Positions 1 through 7,884 of a stretch of DNA of 39,994 bases are shown here, one piece after another (position 1 is the stretch's first letter; every line of letters starts with the position of its first letter). The stretch is from Bacteroidia bacterium (GTDB lineage: Bacteria > Bacteroidota > Bacteroidia > AKYH767-A > OLB10): NCBI GenBank assembly GCA_020847635.1, contig JADLBQ010000078.1, forward strand, positions 1 through 39,994, in the 5' to 3' direction. Position numbers and translations under genes: made by a program. The notes under the pieces are model-generated. The model searched no databases, had not been told where the DNA came from, and was given only the letters and a program-made list of their open reading frames with translations.

Positions 1-1024
1 CCGAACATCCGTTCAGATCAGTTACAGTTACCGTAAAGGTTCCTGACTGATTCACGTTGATAGACTGGCCCGAAGTACCATTTGACCATTGATAAGAAGT
101 AAAGCCTGCCGGAGCAGTTAAAGTTGTGTTGCCTCCGGAACAGAAAGCAGTAACTCCGGTAATTACAGGTGAAGGACCCGTACCTACTGAAACAGTGACG
201 GATGTTGATGAAAAACAGTTAAAGGAGTTTGTGACAGTAACTGTGTATGTACCTGCAGTGCTGACATTAATTGACGGTGTAGCAGCTCCCGTACTCCAGG
301 TATAAGATGAATAGCCTGAGCCCGCATTCAGGGTTGAACTTCCACCCTGGCAAAATGATAAATTTCCGGTTATAACCGGATTTGGTGTCGGACTTTGATT
401 TACAGTAACACTTGTACTGCCCGTACATCCGCTGGAATTTGTAACAGTAACAGTATAAATTCCAGGAGTTGTTACATTGAGCATTTGTGATGAGAATCCA
501 TTACTCCACTGGTAAGAAGTAAACCCGGGTCCGGCATCCAGTACAGTCGAAATCCCGACACAGATATCAAGTGCACCCGTAATTACGGGGCTTGGGCTGG
601 CATCAACTACAACGTTAACTGAAGCAGATGCACTACAACCTCCTGCCTGGGTTACAGTAACAGCATAAGTTCCAGCTGTATTGACAGTTATTGATTGAGT
701 TGTTTGTCCGTTTGACCAAAGATAACTTTGACCAGAATTGGCAGTTAATGTCGTATTCTGACCACTGCATATTGCTGTAATACCAGTGATGCTTGCAGGT
801 GCACTTCCGGCAGTAACAGCAATTGAAGTTGTTGTAGAACCGCATGAGTTACTGATCGTTACTGAATAGGTGCCTGGTGTTGAAGCAGTAATAGTTTGGG
901 TGTTGCTGCCATCAGACCACAGGTAAGTATAATTAACACCAGAAGGACCGGCAGTCAGATTAACACTCCCACCCGGGCAAATTACTGTTGAACCACTGGG
1001 TGTGATGGTAGGAGAGGTTGGAGG
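1..1024 (-). repeat. Tandem Ig-like domain repeats within the choice-of-anchor L gene
   Basis: Four complete copies and one cut by the edge can be read on the minus strand. Copies recur every 204-220 bp, judged by the PVITG-like starts near 1000, 780, 576, 368 and 155 and by the YxWSxG cores near 920, 718, 510, 300 and 100. Copies are diverged at DNA level but share the cysteine near the repeat start and the GTYxVTVT strand. This is a protein-domain repeat, not a DNA-level satellite or CRISPR. Confidence 0.85.
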
Positions 1025-2104
1025 ATCCACATAGATTACTTTTACTGAGGAAGTCCAAACAAAACATGCAGTATTTATATTATGAGTTATTACACAGGTA
1101 TAATTTCCATTAGGAGCAAGATTTCCCTGGTTTACATTAATACATTGTGTGTTTCCTGATAATCCGCCATTCCAGGAATAATTCAGGTTGTTTGTGCAGG
1201 TGATGTTATCAAGTACACATAAATCTACTGATTGACCTGAACACAGATAGATAATCTGATTTGGAGGTTGTTCAACTCCGTTAATATAAATAGCAGCTTG
1301 TCCGATACTTTGAAAACTGTTTTGTTCAAGCAGCACGCCTGAATCAAATACCTGATCATTTACATCCGAAACAGCAAGTTTAATGTGATAGGTCTCACAA
1401 GGACAAACGGTTGATTCGGCTTGAAGAGTAGTTGTTAATCCATCCCAGGCAGTTGAATACATAACCGGTGCATTGTTATTGCGGAAATAGGCACAATTGG
1501 TACAAGGACCGGGAGGCGGAACACCCCATGCTACAGGGCCTCCGTTATTTACGTTGTTGATGGCAACCGGTGTATTCATTGTTCCAGGAACAATGGCAAT
1601 ATTTTTTGGTGAAGGTGTAATTCCAGGCCCGGAAATAAAAAAACCAAAAACATCATTATATGGACTGTTGACATAATCGTTGTATTCATCAGAGCCGAAG
1701 ATATAATTGAATTTCATTTTGTCTGAAGCAACCCAGAAATCAAACTCCAAAACACAGGCATCATAAATTGGACCTGTAGCCAGTGTGGCTAGATTAGCAT
1801 CTGTTTGTGAAGTTGGGAATCCTGCTCCCTGGCCAGTCCCTGTATTTGCAGTTGTGGCAATCGTTGCACTTCCACTAGTTAAAATAATTCCGCTTGAAAA
1901 GCCAAGATTACAACCTCCTGTACAAGTAAAGGTTCCTCGGGCCGATGCCGGTGCGCCATTTAGAACTGGATTACTTGCTGTGACATTAACTCCTATCAAA
2001 TTCGAAATCATTGTATTCGCTGTGGCTGTTGTATTGACTACAAACTGAGCAGAAACTATTGAAGAAATTAAGAGGGGAACAAGGAATAATATTAATTTTT
2101 TCAT
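1..2104 (-). CDS. Choice-of-anchor L domain secreted protein with Ig-like repeats (5' part, runs off left edge)
   Basis: The reading frame is open from an ATG at 2104 to the window edge, about 701 codons, so the C-terminus is missing. Residues 1-20 form a signal peptide (MKKLILFLVPLLISSIVSAQ). Residues 20 to about 265 match the choice-of-anchor L pattern: a Cys-containing SSGIILTSG block, FNYIFGSDEYNDYVN, and a HIKLAVSDVNDQVFDSG block. After a Cys-rich linker come tandem Ig/PKD-like repeats of 68-73 residues, each with a C-x-G start, a YxWSxG core and a GTYxVTVT end. In Bacteroidota such proteins are exported adhesins or matrix proteins that usually end in a T9SS or gliding-associated C-terminal domain; that end lies outside the window. 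Its partner and ligand cannot be told from the sequence. No frameshift is seen. Confidence 0.85.
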   Translation of the reverse strand, partial: MKKLILFLVPLLISSIVSAQFVVNTTATANTMISNLIGVNVTASNPVLNGAPASARGTFTCTGGCNLGFSSGIILTSGSATIATTANTGTGQGAGFPTSQTDANLATLATGPIYDACVLEFDFWVASDKMKFNYIFGSDEYNDYVNSPYNDVFGFFISGPGITPSPKNIAIVPGTMNTPVAINNVNNGGPVAWGVPPPGPCTNCAYFRNNNAPVMYSTAWDGLTTTLQAESTVCPCETYHIKLAVSDVNDQVFDSGVLLEQNSFQSIGQAAIYINGVEQPPNQIIYLCSGQSVDLCVLDNITCTNNLNYSWNGGLSGNTQCINVNQGNLAPNGNYTCVITHNINTACFVWTSSVKVIYVDPPTSPTITPSGSTVICPGGSVNLTAGPSGVNYTYLWSDGSNTQTITASTPGTYSVTISNSCGSTTTSIAVTAGSAPASITGITAICSGQNTTLTANSGQSYLWSNGQTTQSITVNTAGTYAVTVTQAGGCSASASVNVVVDASPSPVITGALDICVGISTVLDAGPGFTSYQWSNGFSSQMLNVTTPGIYTVTVTNSSGCTGSTSVTVNQSPTPNPVITGNLSFCQGGSSTLNAGSGYSSYTWSTGAATPSINVSTAGTYTVTVTNSFNCFSSTSVTVSVGTGPSPVITGVTAFCSGGNTTLTAPAGFTSYQWSNGTSGQSINVNQSGTFTVTVTDLNGCS

Positions 2105-2142
2105 AGTTTTTTTCCTTTAGGTTGGTTTAAATTGCATTGACA

Positions 2143-2150
2143 CAAAGATA
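2143..2150 (-). promoter_or_regulatory. Candidate -7 promoter element for the choice-of-anchor L gene
   Basis: The minus strand reads TATCTTTG, matching the Bacteroidota -7 consensus TAnnTTTG, 38 nt before the ATG at 2104. A TTG lies only 15 nt upstream, closer than the usual 17-23. Just upstream the octamer CGTATAAA occurs twice with a 9-bp period (plus-strand 2170-2177 and 2179-2186). Confidence 0.5.
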
Positions 2151-2234
2151 GAAAAGAAGTGTATTCAATTTTATACGCTTTATACGTAAAAAGGATGACT
2201 TATTGAGCTAAATTAACCCAAAAATATATTGATT

Positions 2235-2921
2235 TTATATTGTTTTCTTCGTGAGAAAATCCTTTAAATAAAAAGGTTCAAACTGGGAAGAATTTTCAAA
2301 GTCAAGTGATTGAAATTTTCGATGAGCCATTTCAATCATTCCAATTGAACTGGCCCTGAATTCTGAATAATATAAAGCATTCGGTAACTTTAGTAATGTT
2401 TCAAGTTTCAATGCACCCGAACCAATAAAATAGAGTGTTGAATATTGATTGGCCAGGTCTGTAAACGAATCCGGGTTAACTAACTGGGCCTGAGTAGATT
2501 GAATCATTCTTAGGGCCGGATCATAGACCTCGGAGTAAATTTCCATACGTCTTGCATCTAGGCATGGTATCAGTAGAGAATGAGATTCAATACTAAACTT
2601 ACTAATAAAAGTTTTGGATAATGAATAAAGGGTTGGAACCGAAATCAAGGGCTTTTTTAATCCATAACAGATTCCTTTTGCTGTGGCTGTTCCAATTCTT
2701 AACCCGGTATAGGATCCTGGTCCCTGGCTGATGGCTACGGCATCTATTTCTTGAAGTGTTTTTTGGGATGCACCTTGAAGAACCTGCTGAATGAGCAGTG
2801 TGATTGATGATGCATGAGACCGGACTGTAAGATCTTCTGCAATTGAAACCAAGCTTCCCTGATTTGCCAAACAAACCGAACAGACATCTGTTGCAGTTTC
2901 CAAATGAAGGATCAGCGGCAC
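2235..2921 (-). CDS. tsaB: tRNA threonylcarbamoyladenosine biosynthesis protein TsaB
   Basis: A 228-residue protein of the TsaB/YeaZ family, an ASKHA-fold partner of TsaD in the t6A37 modification of ANN-decoding tRNAs in the cytoplasm. Family blocks seen: N-terminal ILHLETATDVCSV, then SHASSITLLIQQVL, and the hallmark SQGPGSYTGLRIGTATAKG near residue 65. Length fits the family (about 220-235). The start codon is GTG (plus-strand CAC at 2919-2921), only 3 nt after the TAA of the upstream efflux adaptor gene. Translation is therefore probably coupled and the gene sits last in a TolC-HlyD-TsaB operon. No TsaD, TsaE or TsaC gene is in the window. Confidence 0.93.
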   Translation of the reverse strand: MPLILHLETATDVCSVCLANQGSLVSIAEDLTVRSHASSITLLIQQVLQGASQKTLQEIDAVAISQGPGSYTGLRIGTATAKGICYGLKKPLISVPTLYSLSKTFISKFSIESHSLLIPCLDARRMEIYSEVYDPALRMIQSTQAQLVNPDSFTDLANQYSTLYFIGSGALKLETLLKLPNALYYSEFRASSIGMIEMAHRKFQSLDFENSSQFEPFYLKDFLTKKTI

Positions 2922-2924
2922 AAC

Positions 2925-4283
2925 TTAATCTGTAATTTCAAAAAGTTTCTCCTTTTCAACAATCTTAACCTTGTCACCATCCTTGAGCTTTTTGTTAATA
3001 ACGTTAAATGGGCCGGTCACGACTTTTACTTTGTCCATTATGCCTGATTGTATTTCTATGTAAGTATTGTCCTGAATTCCACTTTTTACCGGAGTCAGTT
3101 TTACCCGGTCATTCTCAATAACAAATACATATTCATTTGAGTTTTCTTTTTCAGTCTTCGCAACCTCTGTTCCAGTATCTTTTTGAATAACAGAAGTTTT
3201 CAGTGAATCGTTACTTGCTTTTGACGGATTTTCCCGAACAGTTACTGCCTGGATAGGAACACTGATTACTTTGTCAGTCCGGTGAGTTTGAATCTCAACT
3301 GTTGAAGACATTCCCGGCCGGAAAGGAACGGCAACCTCTTTCAGAAGTGCAGCATAACTATCTCTTAAGACCCTGATTTTTACCGGATAATTTGTGACCT
3401 GGTCGGTTGCTATATTACTGGTTGCACTCGTTGAATTCGAAATTTCAGTTACAATTCCTTTAAATTTTTTATCATGATAGGCATCAACTTCAACCATTGC
3501 CGTATCATTCAATTTTACTCTGATAATATCGCTTTCACTTACATCCGCTTCTACTTCCATTTCATTCAGATTAGCGATTCGCATTAACTCGGTACCCTGA
3601 AAACCACTAACTCCCTGAACCCTTTCACCCCGGGTGACATTTAACTTGGAAATGGTACCATCAACCGGTGCATAAATTGATGTTTTGTTTAGGTTCTCTC
3701 TTGCTTCTTTTAATGATGCTTCTGCACTGCTTACTCCAAACTCAGCAGATTTGACTCCCTGGCGGGCAGATTCTACATCAGCCTGTGCTACTTCATAAGA
3801 TGATTTAATGCTTTCAAATTCTGAAGCACTAATTACCTTATCTGAAAATAATTTCATATTACGGTTATAATTGGCTTCGGTCTTTTCAAATTGTGATATA
3901 GCCTGTTGAAGACGCTGTTTGGAGCTTTCCAGGTTAGCTTTAGCAGAACTGACTGAAGCCGACATTCGTTCCAGATTGCTGATGTAAATTTCAGGGTTAA
4001 TTCTGCAAAGCAATTCTCCTGTTTTAACTTCCTGTCCAGCCTTAACCGGCAACTCCACAATTTCACCGGATACATCTGCGCTTATTTTTACTTCTACCTC
4101 CGGTTGAATTTTCCCACTGGCGGATACAGTTTCAATAATAGTTCTCTTCTCAGATTCTTCAGCAGTTACTTTTATTGCATCATCAGTTCCAATGATACCG
4201 GTTGCTTTCAATACAGTGAGTAGAATAACAGCTGCCACTGTTGCTATGATGATATTTCGGGTCAGGTTTTTTCTTTTTGCCAT
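2925..4283 (-). CDS. HlyD/MacA-type periplasmic efflux adaptor
   Basis: A 452-residue membrane fusion protein linking an inner membrane pump to a TolC-type channel. A single membrane anchor spans about residues 10-28. Two halves of a lipoyl-like domain (VEVKISADVSGEIVELPVKA near 65 and IYAPVDGTISKLNV near 205) flank an Ala/Glu/Gln-rich coiled-coil hairpin of about 100 residues. A beta-barrel and a membrane-proximal domain follow (PFRPGMSSTVEI near 325). A hydrophilic insert of about 30 residues (near 355-390) interrupts the last domain. The gene follows the TolC gene by 20 nt. No ABC or RND pump gene is adjacent, so the partner pump must be downstream of the left edge or elsewhere. MacA-like is the best description; the substrate is unknown. 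Confidence 0.88.
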   Translation of the reverse strand: MAKRKNLTRNIIIATVAAVILLTVLKATGIIGTDDAIKVTAEESEKRTIIETVSASGKIQPEVEVKISADVSGEIVELPVKAGQEVKTGELLCRINPEIYISNLERMSASVSSAKANLESSKQRLQQAISQFEKTEANYNRNMKLFSDKVISASEFESIKSSYEVAQADVESARQGVKSAEFGVSSAEASLKEARENLNKTSIYAPVDGTISKLNVTRGERVQGVSGFQGTELMRIANLNEMEVEADVSESDIIRVKLNDTAMVEVDAYHDKKFKGIVTEISNSTSATSNIATDQVTNYPVKIRVLRDSYAALLKEVAVPFRPGMSSTVEIQTHRTDKVISVPIQAVTVRENPSKASNDSLKTSVIQKDTGTEVAKTEKENSNEYVFVIENDRVKLTPVKSGIQDNTYIEIQSGIMDKVKVVTGPFNVINKKLKDGDKVKIVEKEKLFEITD

Positions 4284-4303
4284 CTTGTTTTTATTTTATC
4301 AGG

Positions 4304-5728
4304 TCAATAGCTAAGCGGTTTCCCGGCATAAAAATCCAGGATCTTTAGTTTAAAGATAAATTCAAATTTAGACTGAAGCATTGACGATTGTGCCCGGGTA
4401 AGATTGTTTCTGGCAGTGTTATAATCCAGTGCTGTTACCAAACCCGCTTCATATTTTTTTTCTGTGTAACTCATTGCTTCTTGCTGTGATGCAACACTTT
4501 TTTTAGCTGCTTCATATTTGTTTAATGCAGCCAGAACATCAGAATGAGCCTGTTGAATATTTTGATAGAGTTGATTTTCGGTTTGCTTATAACTCAATTT
4601 TGAACTTTCATAATTCAAACGTGAACGCTTAATATTCATTTCATTGCTTCTGCCATTAAACAAGGGAATATTCATACTGATCCCAACCGATTGATAAAGG
4701 TTATTGTTCAACTGGTCATTAAACGGTGTTTTTTCAAAGTCATATTGATAACTTGGCATTAAAACGGCATCTCCCGAAGATGTTTGCTGGCCATTGGGCA
4801 GGTAGCCAAGAAATGTAGGACTCCCCTTAGCTCTCAATGACTGATCTGAATACATTGTACTCAGGCTTCCATATACAGAAATTTTCGGAAGCCGGCTACC
4901 GGCTGCTATTTTTAAACCGAATCGGGCAATTTCAGTTTTTAATGCTGCACTCTTAATCTCAGGCTGTCTTGTCAATGCATCTTTAAAAATTGCCTCAGGT
5001 GTTAAAACTATGTTTTCCTGACGGGGAATTGACATTTCAGGTTCTTCAATATCGAATGCTGTTATCGAATCCAGGTTGAGCAATTGAAAAAGTGCCAGCA
5101 GTGCATTTTCATAACTGTTCAATGCACTAATTCGGGTAAATTCTTCATTAGAAACCTGGGCTTCAGCTTCTAACTGACTACCGTATGGCAATAAGTCATT
5201 TTCAACCAGCTTTTTTGTTTTAGCAAGTTGTTGTGCGGCAAGTGATTTTCTATCGGCAGCATTTTTGGCCTCTTCTTTTGCATAAATAGCCTGCAGATAC
5301 GACGCAGCAATGTTTAGTGATATGTCATTTTTAATTTTGGCAAGCTCATATTTTGAAGAAAGATAATTCAGATTGCTTTGCCTTAACTGATTTTGCAGTT
5401 GAAGCCCGCTGAATAAAGTTAGTCCTGTACTGATTGAAAAACTTGCTGATTGGTTCTTGTTAGTGGTAAATGTATTGGTATAGGCATTCACCGAACGGCC
5501 GGTATTTGAATTATAAGAAGCACTTCCGTTTAGGGAAGGGAAGAAAGAGAAGATATTTTGTTGCTTGGTAGCTTCAGCAATAGAAATATTAATTTCACCC
5601 TGAGCAACACTTAAGTTGTTTTTCAAAGCAAATTCAATGCATTCCTGTAATGACCACTTCTGTTGAGCCAGGCTTTGGCTTGAGACTAATAGATTCAGTA
5701 ACAAGAAGATAAGAGTGATGATTTTCAA
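4304..5728 (-). CDS. TolC-family outer membrane efflux protein
   Basis: A 474-residue outer membrane channel subunit. Residues 1-21 are a signal peptide ending SQSLA before QQKW. The mature protein opens with the family signature WSLQECIEFALKNNLSV. It has the two-fold repeat of long amphipathic helices typical of TolC: the first half covers roughly residues 30-240, the second starts near PEAIFKDALTRQPEIKSA and ends YEAGLVTALDYNTARNNLTRA. It heads the operon with the HlyD-type adaptor 20 nt behind. It is read divergently from the M43 protease gene, with 141 nt between the two starts. Confidence 0.92.
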   Translation of the reverse strand: MKIITLIFLLLNLLVSSQSLAQQKWSLQECIEFALKNNLSVAQGEINISIAEATKQQNIFSFFPSLNGSASYNSNTGRSVNAYTNTFTTNKNQSASFSISTGLTLFSGLQLQNQLRQSNLNYLSSKYELAKIKNDISLNIAASYLQAIYAKEEAKNAADRKSLAAQQLAKTKKLVENDLLPYGSQLEAEAQVSNEEFTRISALNSYENALLALFQLLNLDSITAFDIEEPEMSIPRQENIVLTPEAIFKDALTRQPEIKSAALKTEIARFGLKIAAGSRLPKISVYGSLSTMYSDQSLRAKGSPTFLGYLPNGQQTSSGDAVLMPSYQYDFEKTPFNDQLNNNLYQSVGISMNIPLFNGRSNEMNIKRSRLNYESSKLSYKQTENQLYQNIQQAHSDVLAALNKYEAAKKSVASQQEAMSYTEKKYEAGLVTALDYNTARNNLTRAQSSMLQSKFEFIFKLKILDFYAGKPLSY

Positions 5729-5745
5729 AGGAATTAATCTTTGGG

Positions 5746-5753
5746 CAAAAGTA
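5746..5753 (-). promoter_or_regulatory. Candidate -7 promoter element for the tolC-hlyD-tsaB operon
   Basis: The minus strand reads TACTTTTG (TAnnTTTG consensus), 17 nt before the ATG at 5728. No good TTTG is present 19 nt upstream. Confidence 0.5.
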
Positions 5754-5832
5754 ACCGATTGAATTTACTTGGCAGAATTCTTTTTAAAGAAATTGTGCTG
5801 CCGGGAATTATTATTTATTCAGATCGTTGTTA

Positions 5833-5840
5833 TAAATTTG
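5833..5840 (+). promoter_or_regulatory. Candidate -7 promoter element for the M43 protease gene
   Basis: The plus strand reads TAAATTTG, 29 nt before the ATG at 5870. It lies inside the in-frame extension that would start at 5741, which argues for the downstream start. Confidence 0.5.
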
Positions 5841-5869
5841 CACATCAATTTTTAACACCAAATAAAAAA

Positions 5870-7144
5870 ATGAAAAGAAATATTACACTATTAACCATTA
5901 TGGCTATGATGATGGGTGGATTTGCTTATTCGCAAACCGGCCGCACCTGCGGAACCATGGAAGTTTATCATGAAATGATGAAAGATCCGGAATTTGCAAA
6001 AAACATCCAATTGATTAATGAGCAGGCTGCCCAATATGCTGATGAAAATGCTAATCATAAAGAAGCCGGAGCCACTATTACCATTCCTGTGGTCGTTCAT
6101 GTGGTTTACGCTAATAATGCACAGAATATTTCCACAACTCAAATCCAGGCACAGATCAATCAGTTAAATGCAGATTTTTCAGCAACAAATACTGATATTA
6201 GTACTGTTCCGTCTGTTTTCCAGTCGGTCATTGCAAATACAAATATTCAATTTTGTCTTGCTGTTCGCGATCCTAATGGAAATTCAACAGATGGAATTAT
6301 CCGCAAACAAACAACGGTAAGCTCATTTAGCCTAAGTAATGCAGTAAAATACGATGCGCAGGGAGGGAGCAATGCCTGGCCGCGGGATTCATATTTAAAT
6401 CTTTGGGTTTGTAATTTAGGAAGTAACTTGTTGGGATATGCTCAGTTCCCTGGTGGCACTGCTGCAACCGATGGCGTTGTTATTCATTATAAGTCTGTTG
6501 GAAGTATTGCCCAGCCATATCCGGGTTTTTCACCATATAACCTGGGAAGAACCGGCTCTCATGAAATCGGTCATTGGCTTGGACTTTATCATATCTGGGG
6601 AGATGCGAGTTGCGGAAATGATCAGGTTAATGATACTCCGACTGCTGAAGCTCCGCATTACGGATGTGGAACTCTGATTCACCCGCTACATGTGAATATG
6701 TGTGGTGCAGGAACTAGTCCAAATGGAGAAATGTTTATGAATTACATGGATTATAGTGATGATGCTTGTCTTAAAATGTTTACCCAGGGACAGGCTACCA
6801 GAATGAATTCTATATTGAATAATGCGCGATCTCCGCTTAAACTCTCAAATGGTTGTACTCCGCTAGGTATTGCAAATGCATTCGATGCTGAGTCAGCAGG
6901 AATAACTTTTCATCCGAATCCAAGCCAGGGTTTGGTCTTTATGAATATCCCTGAGAATATGACTGGAATTGTTAAAGTAAATGTGATGACATCAACCGGA
7001 AGTGTAATTCTGACAAGGCAGGTGAATACTCGTGAATCACTAAAGGCCGAGTTTAATCTCTCAGATTATGCTAATGGACTTTATCTGTTTGATATTGTAT
7101 TCGAAGATAGACACTATTCTAAGCGCATCAGTATTGAAAGATAA
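5870..7144 (+). CDS. Secreted M43-family zinc metalloprotease with T9SS sorting domain
   Basis: A 424-residue secreted protease of the pappalysin/cytophagalysin type. The frame is open from 5741, but the ATG at 5870 gives a clean signal peptide (MKRNITLLTIMAMMMGGFAYSQ) and follows a promoter box. The zinc site HEIGHWLGLYH (HExxHxxGxxH) is at residues 231-241, with the Met-turn in MFMNYMDYSDDAC about 50 residues later. Upstream are VVHVVYAN and the AQINQLNADFSATN block typical of M43. The last 80 residues form a type A T9SS sorting domain (FHPNPSQG..., ending YSKRISIER). The enzyme is expected at the cell surface or outside the cell; its substrate is unknown. It converges with the RluE-like gene. 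Confidence 0.93.
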   Translation: MKRNITLLTIMAMMMGGFAYSQTGRTCGTMEVYHEMMKDPEFAKNIQLINEQAAQYADENANHKEAGATITIPVVVHVVYANNAQNISTTQIQAQINQLNADFSATNTDISTVPSVFQSVIANTNIQFCLAVRDPNGNSTDGIIRKQTTVSSFSLSNAVKYDAQGGSNAWPRDSYLNLWVCNLGSNLLGYAQFPGGTAATDGVVIHYKSVGSIAQPYPGFSPYNLGRTGSHEIGHWLGLYHIWGDASCGNDQVNDTPTAEAPHYGCGTLIHPLHVNMCGAGTSPNGEMFMNYMDYSDDACLKMFTQGQATRMNSILNNARSPLKLSNGCTPLGIANAFDAESAGITFHPNPSQGLVFMNIPENMTGIVKVNVMTSTGSVILTRQVNTRESLKAEFNLSDYANGLYLFDIVFEDRHYSKRISIER

Positions 7145-7160
7145 TGAAGTAATAGAATTC

Positions 7161-7193
7161 AAGAAAAGCTGCATAACACATGCAGCTTTTCTT
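7161..7193. terminator. Bidirectional hairpin terminator between convergent genes
   Basis: A perfect inverted repeat: AAGAAAAGCTGCAT (7161-7174), a 5-nt loop, and ATGCAGCTTTTCTT (7180-7193). The arms carry A-rich and T-rich ends on both strands. It lies between the stop of the M43 protease (7144) and the stop of the RluE-like gene (7195), so it can end both transcripts. Confidence 0.85.
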
Positions 7194-7194
7194 A

Positions 7195-7788
7195 TTATAC
7201 CGGGTTAATCTTTAATTTTCTATAAATTTCAAATTCAGAGATTTCTCTAACCTCATGGGGTTTCATCCCGTTTAATTCCAGGTTCTCAATAGCAACACGA
7301 ATCAATCGGATAACAGGAAAGCCAGCGGCTGCCAGCATACGCCTGACTTGCCTGTTTTTGCCTTCAGTTAAAGAAATCTCAACCCATGAATCCGGAACGT
7401 TTTTCCTGTACCTGACAGGTGGTATCCGTTCGGAGTAGCCATGCCCTTTTAAATCTTGTAGCCTGCAAGGCCTGGCATGATGCTGTTTGCCTTCTATACT
7501 GATTGTAAATCCAGTGCTTAGCTGTTGAAGAGCAGCTTGAGTTATGATCCCTTCAACCTGTGCATGATAAGTACGCCAGTGACCTTGTGACGGATGCAAT
7601 AACAAAGTATTTAATCTTCTGTCATTTGTCAGAATTAAAAGCCCTTCACTATCGGTATCCAGGCGCCCAACCGGATAAACATCTTTTGGGAAATCATATA
7701 ATTCATTCAGTGTCAGGTAGCTTGACTCCGGTGTAAACTGTGATAACATACCGTAGGGCTTATGAATGATAAAATATCTGTTGGCCAT
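7195..7788 (-). CDS. rluE: RsuA/RluB/E-family pseudouridine synthase, RluE-like
   Basis: A 197-residue rRNA pseudouridine synthase. The catalytic signature VGRLDTDSEGLLILTND carries the nucleophile Asp44. The N-terminal RYFIIHKPYGMLSQF and C-terminal EGKNRQVRRMLAAAGFPVIRLIR blocks are both family hallmarks. There is no N-terminal S4 RNA-binding domain, matching RluE (modifies 23S rRNA near U2457 in E. coli) rather than RsuA or RluB. The target in this organism is inferred from the family only. The gene is alone on its strand and shares the terminator at 7161-7193. Confidence 0.88.
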   Translation of the reverse strand: MANRYFIIHKPYGMLSQFTPESSYLTLNELYDFPKDVYPVGRLDTDSEGLLILTNDRRLNTLLLHPSQGHWRTYHAQVEGIITQAALQQLSTGFTISIEGKQHHARPCRLQDLKGHGYSERIPPVRYRKNVPDSWVEISLTEGKNRQVRRMLAAAGFPVIRLIRVAIENLELNGMKPHEVREISEFEIYRKLKINPV

Positions 7789-7869
7789 TGATATTGAACT
7801 TTATTGAGCAATTTAATATCACAACCTGCTGCCTCTTTAATTCAAAAAATGTACTTGCTCAACTCTTGC

Positions 7870-7877
7870 TACATTTG
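7870..7877 (+). promoter_or_regulatory. Candidate -7 promoter element very close to the PorE-like start
   Basis: The plus strand reads TACATTTG, only 7 nt before the ATG at 7885. If used, transcription would start about 3 nt before the start codon. Confidence 0.45.
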
Positions 7878-7884
7878 TCTGACA

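Noticed and set aside
633-845. 70-codon minus-strand open frame
   Set aside because: It is a shadow in another frame of the Ig-like repeats of the choice-of-anchor L gene; composition (many Cys, Asn, Tyr) is not protein-like.
1-1024. Regular 204-220 bp periodicity suggesting a CRISPR or satellite array
   Set aside because: The repeats are diverged, much too long for CRISPR, and translate into in-frame Ig-like domains.
1785-2048. 87-codon plus-strand open frame
   Set aside because: Antisense to the choice-of-anchor L coding frame, which has a signal peptide and recognisable domain motifs.
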